This document shows, one piece after another, positions 50,183-58,898 of a DNA stretch of 64,000 nucleotides. The notes under the pieces are model-generated. The model worked only from the letters and a program-made list of their open reading frames with translations, had not been told where the DNA came from and did no database searches. This DNA comes from Chitinophagaceae bacterium (GTDB lineage Bacteria > Bacteroidota > Bacteroidia > Chitinophagales > Chitinophagaceae). The position numbers and the translations under genes are program-made. Positions within the stretch are counted from its first letter, which is position 1; each line of letters begins with the position of its first letter. The stretch spans positions 1 to 64,000 of the forward strand of contig JAEUVB010000021.1 of NCBI GenBank assembly GCA_016786845.1, in the 5' to 3' direction.

Positions 50183-50419
50183 ATGATGAAACAAATTTCC
50201 GTCTTCCTGATCTCTTTTTGTCTGTGCGTGGCCTTTACGGCATGCCATTCTACCCGCGAGGCGAGCGCATCTGCCGATACAGAAACGCCTGTAGCAGAGG
50301 AGAAGAAAACGCCTGATGCGAAAACGGCACCTGTCCAAAACAAAACACCTCGAGTGTTGAAACCCATGGACAATCCCTCACGTACCCGCGAAACAGATCG
50401 GAAACTGGAAAACGAATAA
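50183..50419 (+). CDS. Small hypothetical lipoprotein
   Basis: 78 residues from ATG 50183 (or 50186): signal peptide KQISVFLISFCLCVAFTAC with a lipobox ending in Cys, then a Lys/Glu/Thr/Pro-rich disordered tail (HSTREASASADTETPVAEEKKTP) without any domain. I do not recognise it. It ends 5 bp before the start of the GT-C/TPR membrane protein, so both are probably cotranscribed from the TATATTTG box at 50138-50145. Confidence 0.65.
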   Translation: MMKQISVFLISFCLCVAFTACHSTREASASADTETPVAEEKKTPDAKTAPVQNKTPRVLKPMDNPSRTRETDRKLENE

Positions 50420-50424
50420 TTCCT

Positions 50425-52446
50425 ATGGCTAAAAAGAATAAACAGCAATTTCAAACGGCGGCCCCTGCACCGGCGCCAAAACCTAAACCGGCTCCTGCAG
50501 CATCCAAAACAAATGATACAGCTCCCCGCCGCCCCATGCTGCATTGGCTATTGGCCGCGTCCTTACTGCTGATCACCGTACTGATATACAGCAATACCTT
50601 CAAACATCGTTTTGTATTGGATGATCACGGGATCATCAAAAACAATAAAATTACCAAGGCGGCATTTAGTCTGGACAATACCAAAACCATCTTCACCACC
50701 CCATTGCGTAAAGGGGATTTCTCGGATCTGGAAAATTCATTGTATCGTCCATTCACCAAATTATTATTCAATATCGAATGGAATGTGTTTGGCGGAGATC
50801 CGCATAAATTTCATATCATCAATGTATTGCTATATGCGCTTACGGGTGTACTGTTATTTTTCATTCTCTTCGATGCAATGAAGAAGAAGTGGGTCGTACC
50901 GTTTTTAGTCTCCCTGCTCTTTTTGGTGCATCCCATACATACCGAGGTCGTAGCCAATGTAAAAAGTGGTGATGAGGTGTTGAGTTTGCTCGGTATCCTC
51001 ATAGCCTTACGGGGTATACAGCTCTACCTGAGCGGAGATAAGAAACTGTATTTCGGCCTGGCGATCGCGGGCATACTGATGGGTCTCTTCTCGAAAGAAT
51101 CTACGGTGGTGGCTATGGGATTGTTTCCGCTTTTCATTTATTACTTCACGGATGCTTCGGTGAAAAAGAATATCATCATTTCATCCGTCATGGGCGCCTG
51201 TACCATATTCTTTTTGATATGCCGTCAGGCTGTTTTGCATGGTTATAAGCAAAGTCCGCTGAGTGCACTCGACAACTATATGGTGCTGTGTACCGATGGG
51301 GCTTCTCGTTTTGCTTCGGCCGTCAATACCCTGGGCTTGTATATCAAAACATTTTTTGTGCCCCACCCTTTGTCTTGCGATTACTCTTATTCTTCTCTCA
51401 TGCCTGTGACGATGGCCGATGCGGGTTTCATTCTTTCCTTTTTACTTTTCGCGGGCATGTTTGTGTATGCCATTCTGAAGTTCAAACAAAAAGAACCTAT
51501 AGGATTTGGCTTCCTTTGGTTTTTTGTCACCATCTCTATCACCTCCAATGTATTCTTCCTCATTGGTACTTCCTTTGGTGAACGTCTGTTTTTTGTGCCA
51601 TCATTAGGATTGTGTTTATCGGTGGTGCTGTTGCTGGCTCGTTTCTTTCACAAAAAAGAAGAAGAGAACAATTTCATGTCGGCCTTGGGCAAATCGCCGG
51701 TGCTATTTGGCATTTTGTTTTTGGTGGCTGCTTTGTATTCCTACAAAACCTATTCGCGCAATGAAGATTGGAGCAGTGATTTCAATCTCTTTTCTAAGGA
51801 TGTGCAAAATTATCCGAATTCAACCCACTTGTTGTTTTACATTGGTAACCACTTGAGCGGAAATGAAAGAAAAGAAATTCTCACCGATCAACTGACGGCT
51901 TTAAACTTTACTCCTCAACAAATTGCTGATTCTCTGAAGAAGGAGAGTTATCGCTCCATTGCCTACCTCACCAAATCGCTCAGCATTTATCCTGCGCTTC
52001 CGAGTGACGGATACAATCAATTGGGTAAGGCCTATTTCAATATCACGGATGCTCAGCATACCAACTTCCTCGATTCGGCACAGAAGTATTATATGAAAGC
52101 CTATAGTGAAGATAGTACCAATCCGATTTTCATGAACAACTTAGGCACGGTGCAATACAATTCAGGCCGGGTGATGGAAGCCTTTCCTTATTTCGTGAAA
52201 GCGTTTGCACGCGATACCACTGAACCTGATTTCGCCAACAATATTGGATGCATTTATGGCGCCACTCAGCGTCCGGACAGTGCCATCTATTGGTTTAAGG
52301 TCGCTTCACGTCTCGACCCTGCAGATATCACTTCTTTGCAATTTCTGGATATCACTTACCGCGCGAAAGGCGATATTAAAATGGCAGACTATTACAAGAG
52401 TCTGGTACCGCAGGCGAAGGCCTTGAGGGCTCAGGCGAGACAATAG
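50425..52446 (+). CDS. GT-C-like membrane protein with C-terminal TPR region
   Basis: 673-residue membrane protein. N-terminus is Ala/Pro/Lys-rich (AAPAPAPKPKPAPAA); then about ten helices starting HWLLAASLLLITVLIYSN, followed by the FKHRFVLDDHGIIKNN segment, whose Asp-Asp pair sits in the first extracytoplasmic loop, as in GT-C transferases (DUF1736/TMTC-like). Further motifs: NSLYRPFTKLLF, HPIHTEVVANVKSGDE, FSKESTVVAMGL. The last part (about 510-650) has TPR helices (YNQLGKAYFNITDAQ, NPIFMNNLGTVQYNSGRVMEAF, EPDFANNIGCIYGATQRP). Possibly a protein O-glycosyltransferase; the acceptor is unknown. Confidence 0.82.
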   Translation: MAKKNKQQFQTAAPAPAPKPKPAPAASKTNDTAPRRPMLHWLLAASLLLITVLIYSNTFKHRFVLDDHGIIKNNKITKAAFSLDNTKTIFTTPLRKGDFSDLENSLYRPFTKLLFNIEWNVFGGDPHKFHIINVLLYALTGVLLFFILFDAMKKKWVVPFLVSLLFLVHPIHTEVVANVKSGDEVLSLLGILIALRGIQLYLSGDKKLYFGLAIAGILMGLFSKESTVVAMGLFPLFIYYFTDASVKKNIIISSVMGACTIFFLICRQAVLHGYKQSPLSALDNYMVLCTDGASRFASAVNTLGLYIKTFFVPHPLSCDYSYSSLMPVTMADAGFILSFLLFAGMFVYAILKFKQKEPIGFGFLWFFVTISITSNVFFLIGTSFGERLFFVPSLGLCLSVVLLLARFFHKKEEENNFMSALGKSPVLFGILFLVAALYSYKTYSRNEDWSSDFNLFSKDVQNYPNSTHLLFYIGNHLSGNERKEILTDQLTALNFTPQQIADSLKKESYRSIAYLTKSLSIYPALPSDGYNQLGKAYFNITDAQHTNFLDSAQKYYMKAYSEDSTNPIFMNNLGTVQYNSGRVMEAFPYFVKAFARDTTEPDFANNIGCIYGATQRPDSAIYWFKVASRLDPADITSLQFLDITYRAKGDIKMADYYKSLVPQAKALRAQARQ

Positions 52447-52556
52447 ATACTCGGTAACAGAAGCATCCTTGCTTCATGCATTGATATTATAAGCCGCCTT
52501 GCCGGAATTTATCGTAATTTTATGTTGTCTCTTTCCATGATCATAAATCATTTGCT

Positions 52557-53615
52557 ATGCGAAATCTGTTTATTTTTTTCATCCTGTTTTTGCTCAGCGC
52601 CTGCGGCAAACGCATAGTAGACAACACACCACTCGAATCCAATTGGTTACTCCCATTGGTAAAAGGAAATATTTCCCTGAACGATCTCAGTCGACTTGAA
52701 GGCACGACTTTCGATTATGTCATCACACCGGCACAGATTAATCAACCAACCAATACCCCCGTCAGTTCGCCGGCCTTCACGGTAGATTTCATCGGACCAT
52801 TTACGGTGCCCACTCAAGACATTATAAAATATCTCAAAGTCGACAGCATTGAACTGGGTATCCATTTGAAAAATATTTTTCCGGTCAATATTCAGTCCGG
52901 ATTTACCGTTACCCTTCGTTCATCGGATAATACAGCCAGCAGCAGCAATGTCTTGTTCAGCAAAACGTTTTCCAATGCCATTGCGGCTCAATCGCAAGAT
53001 TCATTGCCCTTGTCCATCCATAATGTCACCATTGCCGACTCCCTGTATTTCTACATTGAAAATCTGAATATTGATGCCTTCAATCAGGTGGTATTCAATG
53101 AGAATGTGCCTGTTCAATTTACCATCGATAAAGTTCGCCTGAATGAATTGGCATTTTTTCCGAATAAAAATTTTAGTATCAGTGATACGGTAGAATTTTC
53201 TTCCGGCGATCTCAGCAGCATCTATGATGCAGGAGGCAATACACTGGCCGATTCAGCAGTGTCAGGGTTTTTGAACTTATTTACAGACAATGGTCTGCCT
53301 GTCAATTTGCGCATGCAGATGACTTTTTTGAAAAATAATTTACCGGTTGATTCGGTATTTGAAAACAGTTTCATCCTGAATGGTGCCGGTGTCGATGCCG
53401 CAGGCATTCCAAACAGTATAGATGCCAAAAAGAATAGTGTGGCCATACGCAAAGTCAAATTAAAAAATATTGAAAGCTGTGACCGTATGATCTATTCATT
53501 CAGCATCAATACAGATGGGTATACCTCTCCACAAGTAATCATGGGTAAACAGAATAAATTGGCCTTACAGATCGTGAGCGATATTGCGCTAATGCTTAAT
53601 CCCTTTCAACTTTAA
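52557..53615 (+). CDS. Hypothetical lipoprotein of the DUF5723 locus
   Basis: 352-residue product with a lipobox LLSAC (Cys16; MRNLFIFFILFLLSACG). The body is beta-rich (ITPAQINQPTNTPVSSPAFTVDFIG, LGIHLKNIFPVNIQSGFTVTLRS, TFLKNNLPVDSVFENSF, YSFSINTDGY) without any domain I recognise. It ends 3 bp before the DUF5723-type porin-like gene and shares an operon with it, suggesting that the two products work together at the outer membrane. Confidence 0.8.
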   Translation: MRNLFIFFILFLLSACGKRIVDNTPLESNWLLPLVKGNISLNDLSRLEGTTFDYVITPAQINQPTNTPVSSPAFTVDFIGPFTVPTQDIIKYLKVDSIELGIHLKNIFPVNIQSGFTVTLRSSDNTASSSNVLFSKTFSNAIAAQSQDSLPLSIHNVTIADSLYFYIENLNIDAFNQVVFNENVPVQFTIDKVRLNELAFFPNKNFSISDTVEFSSGDLSSIYDAGGNTLADSAVSGFLNLFTDNGLPVNLRMQMTFLKNNLPVDSVFENSFILNGAGVDAAGIPNSIDAKKNSVAIRKVKLKNIESCDRMIYSFSINTDGYTSPQVIMGKQNKLALQIVSDIALMLNPFQL

Positions 53616-53618
53616 ACG

Positions 53619-54989
53619 ATGAAATATTGCTTGAGTATCCTGAGTGTTTTGGGTGTATTGTTGACCCATGCGCAGATCAATGTATCGGGATTGCACAATT
53701 CCGAATCGGATTTGGAGAATTCATTTTATAACGCTTCAATGATCGGTCAGGAGTACCGAACGATGAAGATCTCTTTACTGCCCCTGTATTTTCATATTGG
53801 AAATAATTTTACCTCTGCGGCGGATATCTACGATTATTATCGTGATCTGGATAAAGGTCTGGATGCGAATTCCATGTCATCGATCAACCGTATCATGAAG
53901 GGATTGAAAAACAAAAATCAGATCTATGCCGGACTGGATTTGACCCTTGTCAATATAGGATTCAACCTTAAGGTCAAGAAAAAGAAGTTTCTGGAATTGA
54001 ATTTTGCTGCCCGTGAACATTTGCAAGCCGGCATGGTCTTCAATAAAGAATTGTTGTATTTGATGTATAAAGGAAATGCGTATTACGAAGATCAAACCAT
54101 TGACATCCTACCGAAAGTGAACGTCCTACAATGCGGCGATTTCTCGGTGGCAGCGGCCAAGGAATTTTCACTGAAGCTCCCTTTTCTAAAGAATTTATTG
54201 TCTGTAAAGCCGGGCATACGATTACGGTATTTGGTGGGCACGGCCAATTTGAATATGCAGAACAGTAGTCTTTCTATCTATACCGCTCCGGAAGGTCGTT
54301 ATATAGAAGCAACCTTAAATGGCGATGTAAAGGCATGTGGTTTTGATCCGGATCAATATAAAAGTGTGGATGGCGCTTTGTTTAAAGGGAATGGTCAGGG
54401 CTTTGGGGTAGACCTTGGTGTTACGGTCAAAATGTTGGATAAGCTGGAAGTAGGATTGGCCTTGTTTGACAATGGCAGTATTACTTTCAAGGACAATGCC
54501 TATCAAATTACTTCGAATGAAACCGTTCGATGGGAAGGATATGATTTCAATCAACCGATCGATACTTTATTCGAGCAAAGCGATTTGTTGGAATTAGATT
54601 CTGCCAAGACCAGCTATGCGGTGCCTATTGGAAGCAAACTGATGTTGAGCGGGCGCTATGGCTTAGGCAAAGAAAAAAAGATTGGCAAGAGCCAAAGCTA
54701 TTATGCGCATACCATCAGTTTCCTGTATATCCAAGGGTTTAGAAATTACCTCAATACAACAACTTCTCCTTTGGTTTCACTGGGCTACAGTTATCAATAT
54801 CGACATGCATTTAACTTTGGTATCAATGCCGGTGTGGGTGGTTTGACACGATCCTTTCTTGGTGCACATATGCACCTGGGTTTAGGACCGGTTAAATTTG
54901 GTTTTGCGACCAATAGTTTAGGTGCCATTGTGAATCGATATGCCTCGAAAGGGATGGATTTGCAGATTTATACGGCCTTGAGTTTTTGA
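53619..54989 (+). CDS. DUF5723-like outer-membrane beta-barrel protein
   Basis: 456-residue product with a signal peptide (MKYCLSILSVLGVLLTHAQ) and a beta-barrel-like body with alternating residues; the C-terminus ends in ALSF, a terminal Phe typical of barrel proteins. Visible segments are FYNASMIGQEYRTMKISLLPL, GLDLTLVNIGFNLKVKKKKFLELNFAAREH, FSLKLPFLKNLLSVKPGIRLRYLVGTANL, LGVTVKMLDKLEVGLALFDNGSITF, and FGINAGVGGLTRSFLGAH. I assign it to DUF5723 from memory. Operon partner of the preceding lipoprotein gene. Its end meets cyoE tail to tail. Confidence 0.75.
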   Translation: MKYCLSILSVLGVLLTHAQINVSGLHNSESDLENSFYNASMIGQEYRTMKISLLPLYFHIGNNFTSAADIYDYYRDLDKGLDANSMSSINRIMKGLKNKNQIYAGLDLTLVNIGFNLKVKKKKFLELNFAAREHLQAGMVFNKELLYLMYKGNAYYEDQTIDILPKVNVLQCGDFSVAAAKEFSLKLPFLKNLLSVKPGIRLRYLVGTANLNMQNSSLSIYTAPEGRYIEATLNGDVKACGFDPDQYKSVDGALFKGNGQGFGVDLGVTVKMLDKLEVGLALFDNGSITFKDNAYQITSNETVRWEGYDFNQPIDTLFEQSDLLELDSAKTSYAVPIGSKLMLSGRYGLGKEKKIGKSQSYYAHTISFLYIQGFRNYLNTTTSPLVSLGYSYQYRHAFNFGINAGVGGLTRSFLGAHMHLGLGPVKFGFATNSLGAIVNRYASKGMDLQIYTALSF

Positions 54990-54994
54990 TGTTT

Positions 54995-55033
54995 TAGGCG
55001 ATGCGGTCGCCTATCCTCATTCAATTAGAGGAT
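54995..55033. terminator. Two hairpins between convergent genes (DUF5723-like and cyoE)
   Basis: TAGGCGA / TCGCCTA (54995-55013) and ATCCTC / GAGGAT (55013-55033) are adjacent stems in the 52-bp gap. Neither has a long T tract, so terminator activity is uncertain but the place fits. Confidence 0.45.
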
Positions 55034-55041
55034 CTGAGATT

Positions 55042-55947
55042 TTACAGATATTTATCGATCACCAAAGAGATCAGGACCACCGGCAGATACACGAATGATG
55101 CGAACATTACCTTACGCGCTTTAGCATCGCTATTATCTTTTAAAAACAAGACAGAATTATATAGATACCAAATCGCAGCGACGCCTAAGCCAACCACAGA
55201 AATCCATCCACCAATACCGGCAACCATGGGTAATACACTCATTGGAATCAGGATGGCACTATACAGTACACATTGAACCGCGGTGAAGTGACCTACTTTA
55301 CCCTGACTCGGTAACATTTTCATTCCGGCTCTTTCATAGTCTTCATGGGCGACCCATGCGATGGACCAGAAATGAGGGAATTGCCAAAAAAATTGAATGA
55401 TGAAGAGGGTCCATGCGGCCAGAGAGCCCATATGATTGGTGGCTGCAACCCATCCGATCAGGCATGGCAAAGAGCCGGGTATGGCACCGATCAGCACAGA
55501 AACCGAACTGACGGTCTTTAATGGTGTATATACAAAAGCATATAACAAATATGAAGCAAGAGATAATAATGCGGAGAGGGTATTAAAGTAATAACCCAGA
55601 ATAAACAGACCTGCAGATAAGGTCAAAGCGACAAATATGCTGGCCTCAGTCATGCTCATGCGGCTATCGGGCAAAGGGCGGCTCATGGTTCGCTTCATGA
55701 GTTTATCGGTTCTGCGTTCCAATAATTCATTGGTTGCATTGGCCGCGGCCGTTACCAATAGTCCGCCAAGAAAAAGCAGCAGGAGGGAGAACCATTCGAC
55801 CGTGACGCTGGGAACGATGATATAGCCGACTACACTCGAGAACACAACCAACATGCTCAGGTTGAGTTTCATGAGTTGCTGATAGTCTTTGAGTTTTTGT
55901 ACTATCAGCGATGGCATTGACAGATTAAATTTTGAAGTCTTATACAT
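55042..55947 (-). CDS. cyoE: Protoheme IX farnesyltransferase (haem O synthase)
   Basis: Converts haem B to haem O, the precursor of haem A for the aa3 oxidase. The 301-residue membrane protein has LMKLNLSMLVVFSSVVGYI, AANATNELLERRTDKLMKRTMSRPLPD (prenyl diphosphate-binding, Asn and Asp residues), NTLSALLSLASYLLYAFVYTPLK, PGSLPCLIGWVAATN (the second substrate motif), FFWQFPHFWSIAWVAHEDYERAGMKMLP, all typical of UbiA-family haem O synthases. It directly follows coxA, 17 bp downstream on the same strand, hence in the same operon. Confidence 0.94.
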   Translation of the reverse strand: MYKTSKFNLSMPSLIVQKLKDYQQLMKLNLSMLVVFSSVVGYIIVPSVTVEWFSLLLLFLGGLLVTAAANATNELLERRTDKLMKRTMSRPLPDSRMSMTEASIFVALTLSAGLFILGYYFNTLSALLSLASYLLYAFVYTPLKTVSSVSVLIGAIPGSLPCLIGWVAATNHMGSLAAWTLFIIQFFWQFPHFWSIAWVAHEDYERAGMKMLPSQGKVGHFTAVQCVLYSAILIPMSVLPMVAGIGGWISVVGLGVAAIWYLYNSVLFLKDNSDAKARKVMFASFVYLPVVLISLVIDKYL

Positions 55948-55964
55948 GCATTAATCTTCACAGA

Positions 55965-57788
55965 TTAATGTGATTCTTCACCGTCTCTGAGCGGAACATT
56001 TTGAGGGATGAAATCATTTCCGTTTCCATCGTCTTTGTAATCATATGCCCAACGATGTACTTCAGGGATTTCACCTTCCCAGTTACCATGGCCGGGATGA
56101 ATTGGTGTGGTCCACTCGAGTGAATTGGCTTTCCAAGGATTGCCATCCATGAGTTTTTTACCTTTCCAGATACTGACAAAATAATTGAAGACGAAAAGCA
56201 ATTGGGCGAAGAATACGATAATTGCCGCAACGCTAATCATTTGGTTCAAATCAGCAAATTGCTTGAATGATTCCCAACTTGAATAATCATAGTAACGACG
56301 AGGCATACCGGCAACACCTTCATAGTGCATAGGCCAGAAAATAACATAAGCGCCAATGAAGGTGATGAAGAAGTGGATATAGCCCATGGTATTATTCATG
56401 AAGCGGCCATACATTTTTGGAAACCAATGGTAGATACCTGCGAACATACCGAAGAATGCAGAGATACCCATTACAATATGGAAGTGGGCTATGACGAAGT
56501 AGGTATCATGCAGATGAATATCCAAAGCTGAATTTCCAAGGAAGAGACCGGTAAGACCGCCTGAGATAAAGAGAGATACAAATCCTAAAGCAAACAACAT
56601 GGGTACGGTGAAGCGAATATTTCCTTTCCAGATAGTGGTGAGCCAGTTAAATACCTTTACCGCTGAAGGAATGGCAATGAGAAGGGTGAGGAGTACGAAT
56701 ACACCGCCAAGGAAAGGACTCATACCGGTGACAAACATATGGTGCGCCCATACGAGGAAAGCCAGTACGGTAATTCCTATCAGGGACAAGATCATCGCAA
56801 AATAACCAAAGATAGGTTTGCGGGAGTGCGTCGATAAAATTTCTGAGGCCATACCCATGGCAGGCAACATGATGATATACACCTCCGGATGTCCGAGGAA
56901 CCAGAATAAGTGTTGGAAAAGGATAGCTGATCCACCTACATTTGGTAATGCCTTACCGGCGATAAACACTTCAGACAAGAAGAAGCTCGTACCTGCATGG
57001 CGATCAAATAATAATAATACTGCAGCAGATAATAATACCGGGAAAGACAATACACCCAGTACTGCGGTAAAGAGGAATGCCCAAATGGTGAGCGGCATAC
57101 GAGTCATGCTCATTCCTTTCGTACGCATGTTCAAAATCGTAACGATATAATTCAAACCACCGAGGAGTGAAGATACAATAAAGAGGGCCATACTCACCAA
57201 CCATAAATCCATACCAATACCTGAACCCATAGAAGCTTCTTTTAAAGCGGATAATGGTGGATATGAGGTCCATCCACCGGAAGCCGGTCCTGTATTAGCA
57301 AATAATGATGCAAACATGATAACACCTGCTACTGCAAAAAACCAATAAGACAGCATATTCAGAAATGGCGAAGCCATATCTCGCGCACCTATCTGTAACG
57401 GAATCAAGAAATTACTAAACGTTCCGCTCAACCCACCGGTCAATACAAAGAATACCAGTACAGTACCATGTATCGTTACCAATCCGTAATACATTTCAGG
57501 ATCCATTTTTCCGCCTCTAGCCCATTCTCCTAAAAACTTTTGAAGGATAGGAAAGGTTTCATCCGGGAAACCTAATTGAAGTCGGAAGAAAACGGACATG
57601 AGACCTCCTGCAATCGCCCAGAAAATACCGGTGATCAGAAACTGACGTGAGATAATTTTATGGTCCTGGCTAAATACGTATTTGGTCAGGAAATGTTGCT
57701 TATGCTCATGATGTCCATGATCGTGATGACCATGGCTGTGATCATCGGAATGAACGTCGTGGTGATGAAGTGTGGCTTCGTTACTCAT
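55965..57788 (-). CDS. coxA: Cytochrome c oxidase subunit I
   Basis: Catalytic subunit of the aa3-type haem-copper oxidase: haem a, haem a3 and CuB. The 607-residue protein carries the haem and copper ligands: HGTVLVFFVLTGG, HPEVYIIMLP, WAHHMFVTGM, and DTYFVIAHFHIVMG. About 12 helices. The N-terminus before the first helix (LTKYVFSQDHKIISRQFL) is unusually His-rich (HHHDVHSDDHSHGHHDHGHHEHKQH, in two stretches), which is not part of the fold. ATG 57788. Followed by cyoE; preceded by coxB across 46 bp. Confidence 0.95.
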   Translation of the reverse strand: MSNEATLHHHDVHSDDHSHGHHDHGHHEHKQHFLTKYVFSQDHKIISRQFLITGIFWAIAGGLMSVFFRLQLGFPDETFPILQKFLGEWARGGKMDPEMYYGLVTIHGTVLVFFVLTGGLSGTFSNFLIPLQIGARDMASPFLNMLSYWFFAVAGVIMFASLFANTGPASGGWTSYPPLSALKEASMGSGIGMDLWLVSMALFIVSSLLGGLNYIVTILNMRTKGMSMTRMPLTIWAFLFTAVLGVLSFPVLLSAAVLLLFDRHAGTSFFLSEVFIAGKALPNVGGSAILFQHLFWFLGHPEVYIIMLPAMGMASEILSTHSRKPIFGYFAMILSLIGITVLAFLVWAHHMFVTGMSPFLGGVFVLLTLLIAIPSAVKVFNWLTTIWKGNIRFTVPMLFALGFVSLFISGGLTGLFLGNSALDIHLHDTYFVIAHFHIVMGISAFFGMFAGIYHWFPKMYGRFMNNTMGYIHFFITFIGAYVIFWPMHYEGVAGMPRRYYDYSSWESFKQFADLNQMISVAAIIVFFAQLLFVFNYFVSIWKGKKLMDGNPWKANSLEWTTPIHPGHGNWEGEIPEVHRWAYDYKDDGNGNDFIPQNVPLRDGEESH

Positions 57789-57834
57789 TTTATTACTGAT
57801 TTATTTCGAGTTAGTTGATGTTCTTTTTCAAATA

Positions 57835-58884
57835 CTATTTGGGTGTATTCATGGTGATTTTCTTCGCTGAATCTGCCGGTGCGGGTGCCGGAGTAACAGG
57901 AAATTCCTCAGGATGATTTTGAGCATAATATGATTGCTGCTTCGCTAACCATGCATCATGTTCCGCTTGTGTTTCTACAATGACAACAGCGCGCATAGAA
58001 TAGTGACCACGTCCGCACATCTGATCGCAGGAAACTTCGTAGACAAAATTAGGGTTACCTGTTTTTTGTTTCATCTCCTCGGTAGTATACAATGGAGTAA
58101 ACCACAAAGTGGTCGTAATGCCCGGTACCGCATCCATCTTAAGACGGAAATGACTCAGACCCACATCATGGATCACGTCTCGTGAACCGATAATGAGTTC
58201 CACAGGCTTACCCTTTACCAAACGCAATTCACCGGTCGCCAATACAATATCATCTTTTGTCTTAGCATCTTTCCAATCGAGTCCGAGAATATTATCCTGA
58301 TCATTGATATTCGTAAAATAACGCTTACCCAAAACTCCATCAGGACCGGGGTAACGGGATATCCAGTTAAATTGTTTTCCAACCATTTCGATTTGCATCG
58401 CTCCTTTAGGCGCGCTGGAGGTCATGGCGAACCAGTTCTTCAAACCGATAGCAACCAGAACGGCCATAGCCAATGCCGGGATGGTCGTCCAAATCAATTC
58501 CAATTTTGTACTATGAGAAAAGAATACCGTTTTTTGATTGTCTCTGCGCTGATATTTAAATGCGAACCAAAAAAGGAGTAACTGAGTGATCAGGAAGACG
58601 ATACCGGTAACAACTAATGTAACGGTAAACATCATGTCATATTGAACTCCATGATCTGAGGCGGCTGCAGGCCCCATCAACGGCATCATATATACATGGC
58701 ACGCATAAATTCCGGCCATGAAGGCTACATATAGAACCAGCATAGAATAGCCCAGCCATTTGTTTCTTTTCTTATCAAAAACTTCTTCACCCTGAATGCT
58801 GGCCACCATTTCGCTTGAACGCGATACCTGATAGAGGACCACGAAGATCAGTGCGACGAGAAGTACTAATAATAATCCTGACAT
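57835..58884 (-). CDS. coxB: Cytochrome c oxidase subunit II
   Basis: Carries the CuA centre that accepts electrons from cytochrome c. The 349-residue protein has an N-terminal helix (LLLVLLVALIFVVLYQV), a second at about 45-72, and then the usual pair at about 86-112 and 130-150, two more helices than the classical form but usual in this phylum's ACIII-linked operons. The CuA domain shows VIHDVGLSHFRLKMDAVPG and VSCDQMCGRGHYSM (C-x3-C-x3-H-x2-M). No CxxCH, so this is not a caa3-type fused subunit. The C-terminus is Pro/Ala-rich (VTPAPAPADS). Confidence 0.93.
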   Translation of the reverse strand: MSGLLLVLLVALIFVVLYQVSRSSEMVASIQGEEVFDKKRNKWLGYSMLVLYVAFMAGIYACHVYMMPLMGPAAASDHGVQYDMMFTVTLVVTGIVFLITQLLLFWFAFKYQRRDNQKTVFFSHSTKLELIWTTIPALAMAVLVAIGLKNWFAMTSSAPKGAMQIEMVGKQFNWISRYPGPDGVLGKRYFTNINDQDNILGLDWKDAKTKDDIVLATGELRLVKGKPVELIIGSRDVIHDVGLSHFRLKMDAVPGITTTLWFTPLYTTEEMKQKTGNPNFVYEVSCDQMCGRGHYSMRAVVIVETQAEHDAWLAKQQSYYAQNHPEEFPVTPAPAPADSAKKITMNTPK

Positions 58885-58898
58885 AAATCTTTTCTTTT

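Noticed and set aside
57835..58884. caa3-type oxidase with haem c fused to subunit II
   Set aside because: No CxxCH motif in CoxB; the only haem c in the locus is ActE.
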